Assembly (NCBI RefSeq): GCF_000485595.1
Contig: NW_014577096.1
Coordinates: forward strand, 567,920-608,507
DNA length: 40,588 bases
Origin: Priapulus caudatus
Lineage: Eukaryota; Priapulida; Priapulimorpha; Priapulimorphida; Priapulidae
Reading direction: 5' to 3'
In this document: piece after piece, positions 1-10,284 of the stretch
Numbering within the stretch: the first letter of the stretch is position 1
Layout: each line of letters opens with the position of its first letter
The notes under the pieces: generated by a model
The model's database searches: none
What the model was told of the DNA's origin: nothing
What the model saw: the letters and a program-made list of their open reading frames with translations, nothing else
Position numbers and translations under genes: made by a program

Positions 1-408
1 GACAGGCAGTAACACGTACAAGCATATATACTACTAGACAGGCTGTAACACGTACACGCATATATAGTAGACAAGCAGTAACACGTACACGCATATATAC
101 TAGTAGACAGGCCGTAACACGTACAACGCATATATACTAGACAGGCAATAACACGTACACGCATATATAGACTAGGCAGGCAGTAACACATACACGCATA
201 TATACTAGACAGGCAGTAACACGTACACGCATATATACTAGTAGACAGGCCGTAACACGTACACGCATATATACTAGACAGGCAATAACACGTACACGCA
301 TATATAGACTAGGCAGGCAGTAACACGTACACGCATATATACTAGACAGGCAATAACACATACACGCATATATAGACTAGGCAGGCAGTAACACGTACAC
401 GCGTATGC
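1..408. repeat. Minisatellite, ~37-bp unit
   Basis: Tandem, slightly variable units of the form GACAGGCAGTAACACGTACA followed by CGCATATATACTAG. About eleven copies fill the start of the window, so the array probably continues upstream. Units differ mainly in a TAG insertion and in CAGT versus CAAT or CCGT. Reading frames through it are repeat artefacts. The last unit decays into unique sequence near 400. Confidence 0.93.
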
Positions 409-629
409 ATGCGGTTAATGATGCGGTTACACATACGCGGCGGGTATATTATAGGCAGTTACACGTACACACACTCGTATGTGATGCTGTCACCAGCAGA
501 CATCTACGCGGAGGATGGAAGTGGCGTTTGGCCGCTTGCCGACACGCGTGGGAAGCTGCGTTCATTAGGCTTCATCATTAGCTGGCGATGCGCGCTGTGA
601 TGCTGCGAAGCCTAGGCCAGTAACAATTA

Positions 630-1580
630 GAGGGGCGCCGTAGGGGCGTGTGGGAGAAGGGCTGGGTAAGTGTGTGTATGAGGGAGCGGAGTGAGGGAGG
701 AGGGCCAAGTGTGTGTGAGGGAGGTTAGGGAGGGGAGTGAGGGAGGAGGGCTGGGTGAGTGTGTGTGAGGGAGGGGAGGAAGGAGGAAGGCTGAGTGTGT
801 GTGAGGGAAAGGAGTGAGGGAGGAGCGCTGAGTGAGTGTGAGTGAGGGGAGTCAGGGAGGAGGGCTGAGTGAGTGTGAGCGAGGGGAGTGAGAGAGGAGG
901 GCTGAGTGAGTGTGAAGGAGGTGAGGGAGGGGAGTGGGGGAGGAGGGCTGAATGTGTGTGAGGGAGGGGAGTGAGTTGAGAAGGACTGAGTGAGTGTGAG
1001 TAAGGGGAGTGAAGGGGGAGGGCTGGGTGAGTGTGTGTGAGGGAGGGGCGTGAGGGAAGGAGTGCCGAGTGTGTGAGGGAGGGGAGTGAGGGAGGAAGGC
1101 TGAGTGAGTGTGAGGGAGGAGGGCCGAGTGTGTAAGGGAGGGAAGTAAGGGAGGAGGGCTGAGTGAGTGTGAGGGAAGGGCGTGAGGAAGGAGGGCTGAG
1201 TGAGTGTGAGGGAAGGGCGTGAGGGAGGAGGGCTGAGTGAATGTGAGGGAGGGGAGTGAGGGAGAAAGGCCGAGTGAGTGTGAGGGAGGGGAGTGAGGGA
1301 GGAGGGCTGAGTGAGTGTGTGTGAGGGGATGGAGGTGGGGAGTAATGGAGGAGGGCTGGGTGAGCGTGTGTGAGGGAGGGGAGTGAGGGAGGAGGGCTGA
1401 GTGTGTGTGAGGGAGGGGAGTAATGGAGGAGGGCTGGGTGAGCGTGTGTGAGGGAGGGGAGTGAGGGGAGTGATGGAGGAGGGCTGGGTGAGTGTGAGGG
1501 AGATGGGCGAGGTGAGTGAGGGCTGGATGAGTGTGTGTGAGTAAGGGGAGGGAGGAGGAGGGAGGGGGGAGAAGGTCGAG
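630..1580. repeat. G/A-rich minisatellite (GAGGGAGG...CTGAGTGAG)
   Basis: Nearly 1 kb of degenerate tandem units built from GTGAGGGAGGAGGGCTGAGT and GAGTGTGTGTGAGGGAGGGG, with units of roughly 45-60 bp. The strand is strongly purine-rich. The long minus-strand frame over it (Ser/Pro/Leu/His only) is explained by the repeat and is not a gene. Confidence 0.92.
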
Positions 1581-1796
1581 GTGGAGAGTGAGGCTGTGGT
1601 GCAGGGTTATTCACCTCGCTGGCTGACCGCGTGGACGCAGCCCGTGCACGCTGCGGCTCGTGCAATGTAGGGGGCACTGCTGTGATGCCTTTGTTTGCTC
1701 GAGTCTGCTGCTGTTGTGTCAGTGCAGTATGGCTTCAGTGGATGCTAGGGCTTCCGTGAAGGCCGGGACTTCTCTCGCTCCACACACGCACGCACC

Positions 1797-1827
1797 ACTC
1801 TCTCTCTCTCTCTCGCACTCTCTCGCA

Positions 1828-1863
<36 letters not shown>

Positions 1864-1905
1864 GTGTCTCTCTCTCTCTCACTCACTCTTTCTCTCTCTC
1901 TTTCT
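1797..1905. repeat. (CT)n microsatellite
   Basis: CT/TCTC dinucleotide tract with GT and CACTC interruptions. No gene is seen between the minisatellite and the ORF at 2218. Confidence 0.9.
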
Positions 1906-2217
1906 TACTTTCGTACGTTAAATAGGCAATTTCTTTGCCCACTTTCGGAGCACACATTAGACAGTAATGTACACGTAACCAACCACACAGCATTGTTATT
2001 AAAACAAAACAACACCAACAATATGCCGTGACAAGGTCATCATGCCGGATCAGCTGTGTATGATTGGACGTCAGACATTGACTCATCGACAGTGCATTAC
2101 CTCGTTCATATATATAGCTAATACATATTTGTGAATGTATGTCTGTTTGTTTGTCTGTTCTCAATATACAAATACTGTTAATATAAATGTTCTGGTATAT
2201 TGCTGATATATTACTGA

Positions 2218-2946
2218 AGCAGGGGAGCGCTGGCCGATAATGTGTATATGCATGCTGGACACTCAGGAAAGTTTGTCACAAAGGAACGATTCATACATGT
2301 ACACCACATCAGTACCAAACTTGGCAAAGCAACATGCACGTCCTTACCAGCTGCGCATGCTCTGTCGGGATGTGACACGACAAGTGCTCTATACAGACTT
2401 GGAAAGCGAACGGCTTATTTAGCTCTCACCAAAAAGGCAGAGGCCTTACATAGTCTGGAATCATTCCAGGATGTCCCTACATTCTTAGATACTGCAAGGC
2501 GATTTGTTCTCCTCATGCATGGTAAAAGAAAACTCAGTTCACTCAATGAGCTTCGTTTCGTACTCGCCACAACCACTGACAAGCCTGCACCAATACTGCC
2601 GCCGACAGAGGATGCCTTCGCGCAACATGTATTGCGTGCCCAATACCAAGTTGCAGTGTGGTGTCAGAGTCACGTCGCAAAGCCTGTGAAAACAGTTGGC
2701 CATGGTTGGCATGTAAATGCAAAAGGTGAACTCTGTCCAACATTGTACCAGAATGAATCGGCACCAGCTGAGGTTAGAGACATAACTCATTTGTATACTG
2801 TACAGACAAAGATTGTCGTGGACAGAAATGCCAGTGTGACTGAGTGTGTCATTGCTGGACTTGAGTGCATTGACATTTATACCTGTGGTGGAGAATGTGA
2901 GAATCAGCGGGAGATAAGTGAGGTTGAAAATACAGATGAAGTCTGA
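2218..2946 (+). pseudogene. Fragment of an invertebrate multicopy protein family (GCDTTSA type)
   Basis: An open frame runs from just after a stop at 2215-2217 to TGA at 2944-2946, with first ATG at 2248. The translation holds HALSGCDTTSALYRLGK, followed about 100 residues later by HVLRAQYQVAVW and a W-containing segment. I recognise this arrangement from many long hypothetical proteins that are repetitive in cnidarian, mollusc and echinoderm genomes and look transposon-linked; this is memory, not a search. Here the N-terminal part is absent: the frame is closed immediately upstream and the sequence there is low complexity. It is therefore probably a 5'-truncated copy. The 3' side runs straight into a duplicated AT-rich tail, as expected for a mobile unit. 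It could instead be a terminal exon of a host gene. Confidence 0.5.
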
Positions 2947-3024
2947 GGTGATACGGACATGACGGTGTATAAGGCAGTATGTTCAAACACTAACAATATT
3001 CTCAAGGAGTTATTTGGAGCCAAC

Positions 3025-3650
3025 TGAAGAGGGTTAATCCCTAATTAATGTGCCAGTGTCCTTGACAGGAAGAAAACAATGTGACATTTACTTGTTTTCA
3101 ACCTTGTAAGTGAGAAAGTACAACACAATGAGATATCGGGAAATTCCTTATTTTGTTTTTTTGCAAATAGGGGGTTAATCAGCCATGTTAGCATTAAAAT
3201 ATGGAAATCAGACATCAATATTCATACAGTTGACATCCTTACGAATCAAATGAGTCCAGATTTGTTTTGTTCTAATGTAGGGGAGGGGTACGTACTGCAT
3301 CAAAACTTAGGATTGGAAAATGGCAAAAAGGGGTAAACCCCCCGATTTTGGGGTATTAAGGGGCCCAAAACCCCATTGAAGTGGGTTAAAACCCCAAATA
3401 ATGTGAGAGTGTCCTTAGTAGAAAGGAATTAATGTGATATTAACATGTTTTCAGTCTTTTAAGGTGCAAAAATAACCAATTATGAAGATATTCCAAAATT
3501 CACATTTTTTATGGGTTTTTACAAACAAGAGGTGAATTGGCCATGTTTTAATTAGAATCTGACTGTAAAACATTGTTTTTTATGAAGTAGACATCCTATT
3601 GAATCCAACGATACCTTATTTGCCTTGTTCTAAAGTGGGGAGGGGTCGAG
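3025..3650. repeat. Diverged ~355-bp tandem duplication
   Basis: Two similar blocks, about 3025-3290 and 3380-3645, share in order: TTAATCCCTAATTAATGTG or AACCCCAAATAATGTG, AGTGTCCTT, a GAAAGAAA-rich run, ATGTGA(C/T)ATT, TGTTTTCA, ATGA(G/A)ATAT, and GCCATGTT. They follow the truncated ORF and probably belong to the same mobile unit. Confidence 0.65.
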
Positions 3651-3766
3651 CTAAATTTTTGGCTCTCAGTCGCTCCACTATTAGGAGCGAACGTTGTTAA
3701 CGTGCTGATGGCTTCGACGCAGAAACAAGCACTGATGTTGATTTTATACTTCTCGGCCACACAAGC

Positions 3767-3876
3767 TCGCTCTCTCTCTCTCTCTTATCTCTCTATCTAT
3801 TTGTTTCTCTCACAATACACGCACGCACGAACTCACGAACACTCGCGCATAACACACACACACACACACACACACT
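3767..3876. repeat. (CT)n and (CA)n tracts before an exon
   Basis: A CT-rich tract (3767-3815) and an uninterrupted CA run (about 3850-3876) end six bases before the splice acceptor of the first visible phosphatase exon. The upstream pyrimidine-rich part may serve as a polypyrimidine tract. Confidence 0.85.
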
Positions 3877-3881
3877 TGCAG

Positions 3882-4022
3882 GGCTGTTCGAACCGAGCCA
3901 CTTCGCATGTGTGGTGGATGAGACGCCGGCTGAACAGAACAATCCTACTCTCGCCGAAATGGTGAGGACAGCCATCCAGATCCTTAACCGGAACCCTCGT
4001 GGATATTATCTGTTCGTGGAAA
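3882..4022 (+). CDS. ALP: Alkaline phosphatase exon a
   Basis: Acceptor TTGCAG ends at 3881; donor GTACGT starts at 4023. The exon starts with two bases of a split codon, so an upstream exon must end in phase 1. It encodes LFEPSHF through NPRGYYLFVE and ends one base into the next codon. Confidence 0.9.
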
Positions 4023-4465
4023 GTACGTAATTAAGCCTGTCATTGCCTCCCAAATCTATCATCTCTACGCGATGCATGCACACCAGCGATGTTCAGCCAA
4101 AGCATGTATATCAATATCAATATATATGCGTGTTCTGACTTAACCGAGCTTGTTTTAATTAGCCAAGTTCAAGATGCGTCTTAAGCGTGTCACGTGACGT
4201 CTATCATTCACTTGTTAACTCCCGCCGAACATCCAAGCTCTTTTCTATTTACATTCAAGTGGTCATGTAATCATTTCTAAGAAATGGTGATTGGCTTTTG
4301 GGCAATTTTTACGGCTTTTCGTGTTTTAGCCCTGTCAGGCGTAATAGTAAGAATGGCGACCACGAGAATCTGGATTGGATTGAAATACTGAACATATAAT
4401 GAAATTTATCGCTGTAACAGTGTAAATATCCCAGGCTTGTACAGCAACAGAGAACGTTCTTCCCC

Positions 4466-4503
<38 letters not shown>

Positions 4504-7035
4504 TGTTACCGTTATGCCCTAATCAACTGTGACTTGATTGGCTTACATGGTAGGGCTTCCTTTCAGACAATAACGTCGACAAGGGACATCATTCCGGTCG
4601 CGCCTTCGCGGCCTCTACCGAAGTCACTGTGCTTGAAGAAGCCGTTCAGACAGCCACGGCGATGACCGACGCTGACGATACCTTGTTGGTGGTCACGGCG
4701 GATCACTCGCACTCAATGCTGGTTGCCGGCTATCCGAAGCGTGGCAATCCGATGTTCGGTTAGGCTCCTTAACCACAATTCTTATTAATAATCTAGCTAG
4801 CTGTGTGCAGGTGACGGAAAACATTTAACAAAGCCGACATTATTAATTAGCTGCGCGGCAAATTTCCTCACATGTATGCAGAGAAAAGTTACAATAGCTA
4901 GGTATTTACGCGAGCGATTTCGCTTGAGAGAAAGTCTAGTTGTAAAGTTAGTCAAAGGCCTTAGCCGCTCGCTAATATTTCCGTTTACATTCGCGAGTTA
5001 CAGTCACGCCGTTCGAGCATTTCTTGACGAAATTATTAACGTACCACGCACATTAAAGGGGCATAGACCATGGTTCGAAAATTTATATTAAAACCTTTTG
5101 AAATTTTAGAGAAAGCGAACGACATGTCTGGCGTCGATGGAATGCCATACACGTCACTGCTGTATGGAGCGGGACCTGGCTACAGGGGATCCAGACCTAA
5201 CCTTACCAACACTGACACAAGTATAAAGGGCAGCTAGAAATCAATTAACGCTGCACCCTATGTGTGCGGAGTGGGAATTGGAATTAAGATAGCGTTAACT
5301 AGTTTAGGTTAGGTCTACAACCTCAAATATAATGTCAGTCTTCGAATTTAGCCTGGCGTTTAGAAATCTTGGCGGGCATGTAAACATTGCAAGCTCACTT
5401 ACTAGACGGGCTCCTGCTTTAAAAACGCATAAACCATAATACAACTGGCCATTAACTAAAGGTTTTTAATTTAAAATCACAAAATGTTAACACCAAAAAC
5501 GAATGGCGTCTAGAGGTTGTCTGGTGTACACTTCTTTACACGATATTCTAAAATATTCCTGCAAAATATATGGGCAACTAGAATGTTATTCGGGCATGTA
5601 CATTTTACAGAACATTTGCCCGAAGGGCGAGTGGCTCAAAAGGTTTTTCGTAAAGACTATAATGGTACAATGTTTTGATTACTATTTCATTATTATTTTT
5701 CTTGGCACACAAATGACACATGAAATGGTCACTTCTGAATGAGTCACAACATGCGACTTAGTTGTTATTCTACCATCGAACTACAGCGCATCTGAATCTG
5801 CTACGCCGGTAGTGGCTGCATTTTTTGCTACCGCTTTGTTGCAAAATCAGGACTTGTTTGATGTAAGGTCAAATTTTGCAGTCTGTACGGGGTAAGTGAC
5901 TGTTTTCTTGTTTCAGTCGATCCGGATTACATGCAGGAGGCTGCTGTGCCGCTTACACTCGAACCTCATAGTGGCGAGGACGTAGTGGTGTACGCGCATG
6001 GACCCATGGCGCATCTCTTCCGAGGAAATTTTGAACAGACATACGTAGCGCATGCTATGGCATACGCGATGTGCGTTGGAAGCAATAAGCAACACTGCGA
6101 CAGGCCGGTATGTATATACGCGGTCGGCGTTTGAATACGTGCGGGCTTGCGCGCGCTCGTTTGTTTTCATGTGTATAGGGGCGCGCGTGCGTGTGGAAGT
6201 GCTTGCGCGCGTGTGTTTGTGCTTCCGAGTGGGTGCGCGTTTCGGTGCGTGCGTGTCTCGGTACGTGAGTGTTTATACTCCCCTTGTACGAATATAGTAC
6301 GAAATTGTTCATATTTATGTAATGACCTGCGGGCGCGTTTATCTGCGATGCGTACAAGACTATATTATGTTCCTTAATTATTAAGCGGGGGACACACTAT
6401 GCGAATTTCGCTGCGATCAGATTTCGCGGCGAAAATATTCGCGCCCGCATATATAAAGATAAATAAAAATATATAAAGATAAATTGAGCGGACACACTAC
6501 ACGCAATCTACTGTCGCCACACGGCTGCAACCATGGCTCCAACAGTCCAACAGTCCATGCATCTGTACGCAGCGATAAAAATTTGCAGCAAAAATATTAA
6601 ACATGTTTGATAGCTGCGAATTTCGGTGCGGATAAAATTCGCGGCGAAATTCGCCATCGCTTTGAGCGGACACACTCAAGCGAATGCTAACGACTATGCG
6701 AATTTCGCGGCGATTTTAACAATCACTGCAGTCGGGCGAATAAATTCGCATGGTGTGTCTCCCATTAGCAGGTTTCCATGCGTTCGCGCATGAAGGTACG
6801 TGCATGTATCTAAATACCCGAGCTGATGCCCGTGTCCTTTGATGGTGGCAAAAATGCAGCTGTCGTGCTACGTTTATATTTTCTTTATAACATGATGGTT
6901 ATTGATGAATGTGCTTACATTCCCTTTTAGGTGGGAATGTGCGCCCCTGCCAACGGAGCACGCACATTAGTACCATCGTGGTGCACAATGGTCTTCCTGT
7001 GTGTGTTGGTATTGAATAACTGCCGATTGCTATAG
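3882..7035 (+). CDS. ALP: Alkaline phosphatase, 3' half (5 exons)
   Basis: Exons join at 3882-4022, 4567-4758, 5110-5220, 5917-6107 and 6931-7035. All introns are GT-AG and the frame is kept throughout, giving 245 codons plus TAG. The protein is a metal-dependent phosphomonoesterase of the tissue-nonspecific/intestinal ALP family. Visible hallmarks are GLFEPSHF near the start, YYLFVENNNVDKGHHSG (metal-binding Glu, Asp and second His of the human VEGGRIDHGHH segment), VVTADHSH (Asp-His pair), LYGAGPGY, and EPHSGEDVVVYAHGPMAHL (zinc His before GEDV). The last exon gives CAPANG followed by a hydrophobic stretch, as in a GPI-attachment signal, so the enzyme should sit on the outer cell surface. 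Roughly the first 270 residues of a ~520-residue enzyme, including the catalytic serine, are not in the window. One oddity is Lys where vertebrate enzymes have the first His of DHGHH. I am confident of the family, not of the orthology. Confidence 0.92.
4469..4502. repeat. (TA)n microsatellite
   Basis: Pure TA run in the intron between phosphatase exons a and b. Confidence 0.95.
4567..4758 (+). CDS. ALP: Alkaline phosphatase exon b
   Basis: Acceptor TTTCAG, donor GTTAGG (weak; G|GT). Encodes NNVDKGHHSGRAF through VVTADHSH to PKRGNPMF, covering most metal ligands of the visible half. Confidence 0.9.
5110..5220 (+). CDS. ALP: Alkaline phosphatase exon c
   Basis: Acceptor ATTTTAG, donor GTATAA. 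Encodes KANDMSGVDGMPYTSLLYG and the GPGYRG loop, then NLTNTDT with an N-glycosylation sequon. The competing AG two bases downstream would break the frame with exon b, so the first AG is chosen. Confidence 0.85.
5917..6107 (+). CDS. ALP: Alkaline phosphatase exon d
   Basis: Acceptor TTTCAG, donor GTATGT. Encodes DPDYMQEAAVPLTLEPHSGE through GPMAHLFRG and EQTYVAHAMAYAMCVG, the most conserved C-terminal block of the family, including the last zinc-binding His. Confidence 0.92.
6386..6763. mobile_element. MITE, GGACACACTATGCGAATTT terminus
   Basis: Imperfect TIRs: GGGGGACACACTATGCGAAT at the left, and at the right the complement of TGGGAGACACACCATGCGAA (about 20 of 23 match). Inside, the palindromic motif GCGAATTTCGC and variants (GCGAATTTCGCGGCGA) recur at both ends and near 6615-6665 and 6690-6710. 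No coding capacity. It sits in the last phosphatase intron. The target duplication is unclear. Confidence 0.8.
6931..7035 (+). CDS. ALP: Alkaline phosphatase terminal exon (GPI signal)
   Basis: Acceptor CCTTTTAG, phase 0, matching exon d. Encodes 34 residues then TAG: CAPANGARTL is followed by a hydrophobic run with MVFLCVLVL. This fits a GPI-transamidase signal (small residues as omega site, short spacer, hydrophobic tail). No clear AATAAA follows; ATTAAA occurs near 7613 and 7744. Confidence 0.78.
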   Translation: MGMCAPANGARTLVPSWCTMVFLCVLVLNNCRLL

Positions 7036-8290
7036 CCATTTTCGTAGCCGTACTCGGTATAGTAATTATTATACTCATCATTTTATTTGAAAGCATATTC
7101 ATCTATCCTCATGGCACAGCCTGTATCGAAGACAACTCACACGTGAGTGATAAACGTGTTCAAAGCAGCCGCCAAACGAGTGATTGAATGTGCATAGTTT
7201 GTTTACACCAATCAAAAGAACACGGATTGTAGGATATGCGTTATTCATAGGATTGGAACAATTACGTGGAAATGTTACTGTGCGCAGTGAGCAGAATGAA
7301 GCAAGGCCGTTTCAGTTCATATATATAGGCATTTCCCCACGTAGGAACGTCGTACGTTTACCTTCACTTCCGTGAAATATATGAGTTGCAGCATGTGGTG
7401 TGTCGTTATAGTAAGATGCGAGAATTTGACTGTTTAATAATTCTATTCATAGAGTACATGACAATCAATTATATTTAAGAAAATTGTTTTAAAACAGTTT
7501 GAACCCACGCTAGGTAGACTAAGTTAAAATAATGAAATTTATTGTACAATAAGCGGGAGATATTTCACCTTATATACACAAAATTATTAGGTTTTAATTG
7601 CAAGCACAGCTCAAATTAAATATTAAACAGTAATTGTTCAAGAAGTTTTATTCTATTTTTATGTGTGGTTATTACAGAACTATCCTATCTGTGTATATTG
7701 TAACACAGCATCGCTGGTATACTCGTTTACTTATCTAAAGAGTATTAAACAGCCTGTATGTATGTCTGGGAACGCACCCCTCTCAGTTCACCCTTGAACG
7801 TGTCTAATGACCTGGAGATAACCACATCGTTGGGCGTATTATGCTAAGAGTGGTCGACGTGTTATACGAGTCGCATATTAGCATTTCGCATATAAGTCCT
7901 CTCGCATATTATGCGCTTCCATAGAGTGCTGGAAAAAAAAGTTCTTCTCATGGCCTCGGAGTTCACGTTACATCGGGTAAGAGAAGAAATCACATGCTTG
8001 AAAAGGCCCATCATCCTTCGACGTCATAGGCAAGCATCGAGTCGATGCTATCATGACGCTGGTGCGGAGTAGAATCATGCTTTTCCAACCAATATCGACC
8101 GAAAATGTAAGAAATCTGCGCTGCATTGCTTTATGACGATCAATGAACGGAAAGAGAGCAAATCGTTTGTTGCGGGTTGCAGATTAAATTTGCATATTTA
8201 ACGTACATGTTAAGTTTGCAGGTTAAGTCTGCGGGTTAAATTTGCAGTTCAAAATCGGTATGTGACGAAAGATTTTCTAGTAAATCATAA
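7036..8290. other. Phosphatase downstream region, no gene seen
   Basis: Contains the likely 3' untranslated region of the phosphatase, AT-rich sequence, a perfect palindrome AGCATCGAGTCGATGCT (about 8033-8049), and a degenerate array of GGTTAAATTTGCA-like units (about 8176-8252). I see no conserved reading frame. Confidence 0.5.
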
Positions 8291-8299
8291 TAAACATAC

Positions 8300-10110
8300 C
8301 TTATCATATACATCTATGCTAGGGTGACCCCTCTTCATTTTAAATTCATGATGTAAGTTGCAAAATATTATTATTCTCGGGAGATATTGCTCATGCGCGA
8401 GCACCGTTTCAGGCATGCAGTACAGCCTAAAGACAAATACGTAATATAGTTGGCTGAGCGAGAGAGAGGTAGGAGACTGAAGGAAGGTGGCAGGGAAGAC
8501 AGTCGAGGGGCGGTGGAAGGAGAAGGAGGCTGAGCGCGCGACAATGGAGACAAAGGGAAGGGCGGGCGGGGTTGAAGTAGGAGTTTTGCACCCTACAGGC
8601 TAGGGCGCTCTCTTAATTACAAACACACGTCTACTGACAAGAATTTATTACAGAAACCTATGTTGAGATATCGCCGGACCATACTAAATGCGTTTTCATC
8701 ACAAAATAAAACTCCGCTGGTGAGATATTACGCAGGCGCTAAAACAGCAAAGTAGCCAGGTTATGTACTGACTGGTATATGCAGCGGGAACCTTTCATAC
8801 AAGGTCTGATTCCATTTTCTGAAGTGAGGTCTACTGATAAAATTTTATCATACAGATGTGTGCTAGGATAACCCCTCTTCATTTTAAATTCGTAATGTTT
8901 GCAAAATATTCTTCTTCTCGGGAGATATTGCGCATGCGCGAGCACCGCTTCAGGCATGCACTACAGCCTAAAGACAAATACGTACGTAATATAGTTGGCT
9001 GAAGGAGAGAGAGGTAGGAGACTGAAGGAAGGTGGCAGGGAAGATAGTCGAGGGGCGGTGGAAGGAGAAGGAGACTGAGCGTGCGACAATGGAGACAATG
9101 AAAAGCGCGGGCGGGAATGAAGTAGGAGTTTTGCACCCTACAGGCTAGGGCGCTCTCCTAATTATAAGCACAGGGCTACTGATAAGAATTTATTACAGAA
9201 ACCTCTGCTGAGATACACTCTGACCATAGTAAATGCATTTTAATCACAAAGTCTAACTCCGATGGTGAGATATTGCGCATGCGCTAAAACAGTAACGTAT
9301 TCAGGTCATATACTGACTGGTATATGCAGCGGGGACCTTACATGCAAGATCTGCTTCCAATTTCTGAATTGAGATCTACTGATAAAATTTTATCATACAG
9401 ATCTGTGCTAGGATAACCCCTCTTCATTTTAAATTCATAATGTTTGCAAAATATTATTCTTTTCGGGAGATATTGGCGCATGCGCGAGCACCGTTTCAGG
9501 CTTGCAGTATACGGCCGAAATAAAAGTGCGTATTATAGCTTGCTGAGGAAGAGAGGGGTGGGAGACAGAAGGAAGGCGGTAGGAAAAATAGCCGAGGGGC
9601 GGTGGAAGGAGAAGGAGGGTGAGCGTGCGACAATGGAGACTAAGGGAAGGGCGGGCGAAGATGAAGTAGCAGATTTGCACCCTACAGGATAGGGCGCGCT
9701 CCTTGTTATAAATACAGGTCCACTGATAGGAATTTATTACAGAAACCTATGTTGAGATCCCCACTGACCATACTAAATGCATTTTCATCAGAAAATAAAA
9801 CTACTCTGGTGAGATATTGCACATGCGATAAACAGTAACGTAAGCATGTTTATGTAGTGACTGGTATATGCAGCGGGAACCTAACGTGAAAGGTCTGCTT
9901 CTTATTTCTGAAGTGAGGTCTCCTGATAAAATTTTACCATAAAAATCTATGCTAGAATAACCCCTCTTCATTTTAAATTTATAATTTTTGCAACATATTA
10001 TTCTTTTGGGAGGATATTGCGCATGCGCGAGCACCGTTTCAGGCATACAGTACAGCCTAAACACAAATACGTAATATAGTTGGCTGAGGGAGAAAGGGGA
10101 GATTAATCTT
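8300..10110. repeat. Tandem repeat, ~540-bp unit, 3.3 copies
   Basis: The block GCTAGG(A/G)T(A/G)ACCCCTCTTC recurs at 8328, 8862, 9407 and 9951, so the periods are about 534, 545 and 544 bp. Each unit continues with GGGAGATATTG, CGCATGCGCGAGCACCGTTT, CAGGCATGCAGTACAGCC, GTAATATAGTTGGCTGA, a purine-rich stretch, CACCCTACAGGCTAGGGCGC and TTTATTACAGAAACCT. The fourth copy breaks off near 10100. Minus-strand frames in each unit are not conserved as protein. Confidence 0.93.
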
Positions 10111-10176
10111 CTCGTTTCAGGCCTGCAGTACGACCTAAATAATAGTACGTAATATATACTTTATGTATATATAATA

Positions 10177-10260
10177 TCAGGAGAGTATAATGACAATTGT
10201 CATTGTCATTACATAATGACATGTCATTGTATAATGACATTTGTCATTATACGCTCCTGA
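10177..10260. mobile_element. Short palindromic MITE, TCAGGAG ends, TA flanks
   Basis: 84 bp, almost entirely a hairpin: TCAGGAGAGTATAATGACA at the left, complement of TCAGGAGCGTATAATGACA at the right, with repeated TGTCATT/AATGACA between. It is flanked by TA on both sides (10175-10176, 10261-10262), as for Tc1/mariner-type insertion. It shares the TCAGGAG terminus with the foldback element at 27366. Confidence 0.82.
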
Positions 10261-10284
10261 TAATATGTATACGAATGTACATAT

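Noticed and set aside
1-410. CRISPR-like array of ~37-bp repeats
   Set aside because: Units are contiguous with no unique spacers, and the DNA is eukaryotic.
565-1677. 370-codon minus-strand frame
   Set aside because: Composed only of Ser, Pro, Leu, His and Thr from a G/A-rich minisatellite; no signal beyond the repeat.
6055-6377. Cys/Arg/Val-rich frames after phosphatase exon d
   Set aside because: GTGCGCGTGT-type low-complexity intron sequence after a good splice donor.
9435-9692. Recurring ~80-codon frames in the 540-bp tandem repeat
   Set aside because: The frames shift between copies and the encoded residues are not conserved, so selection on protein is unlikely.
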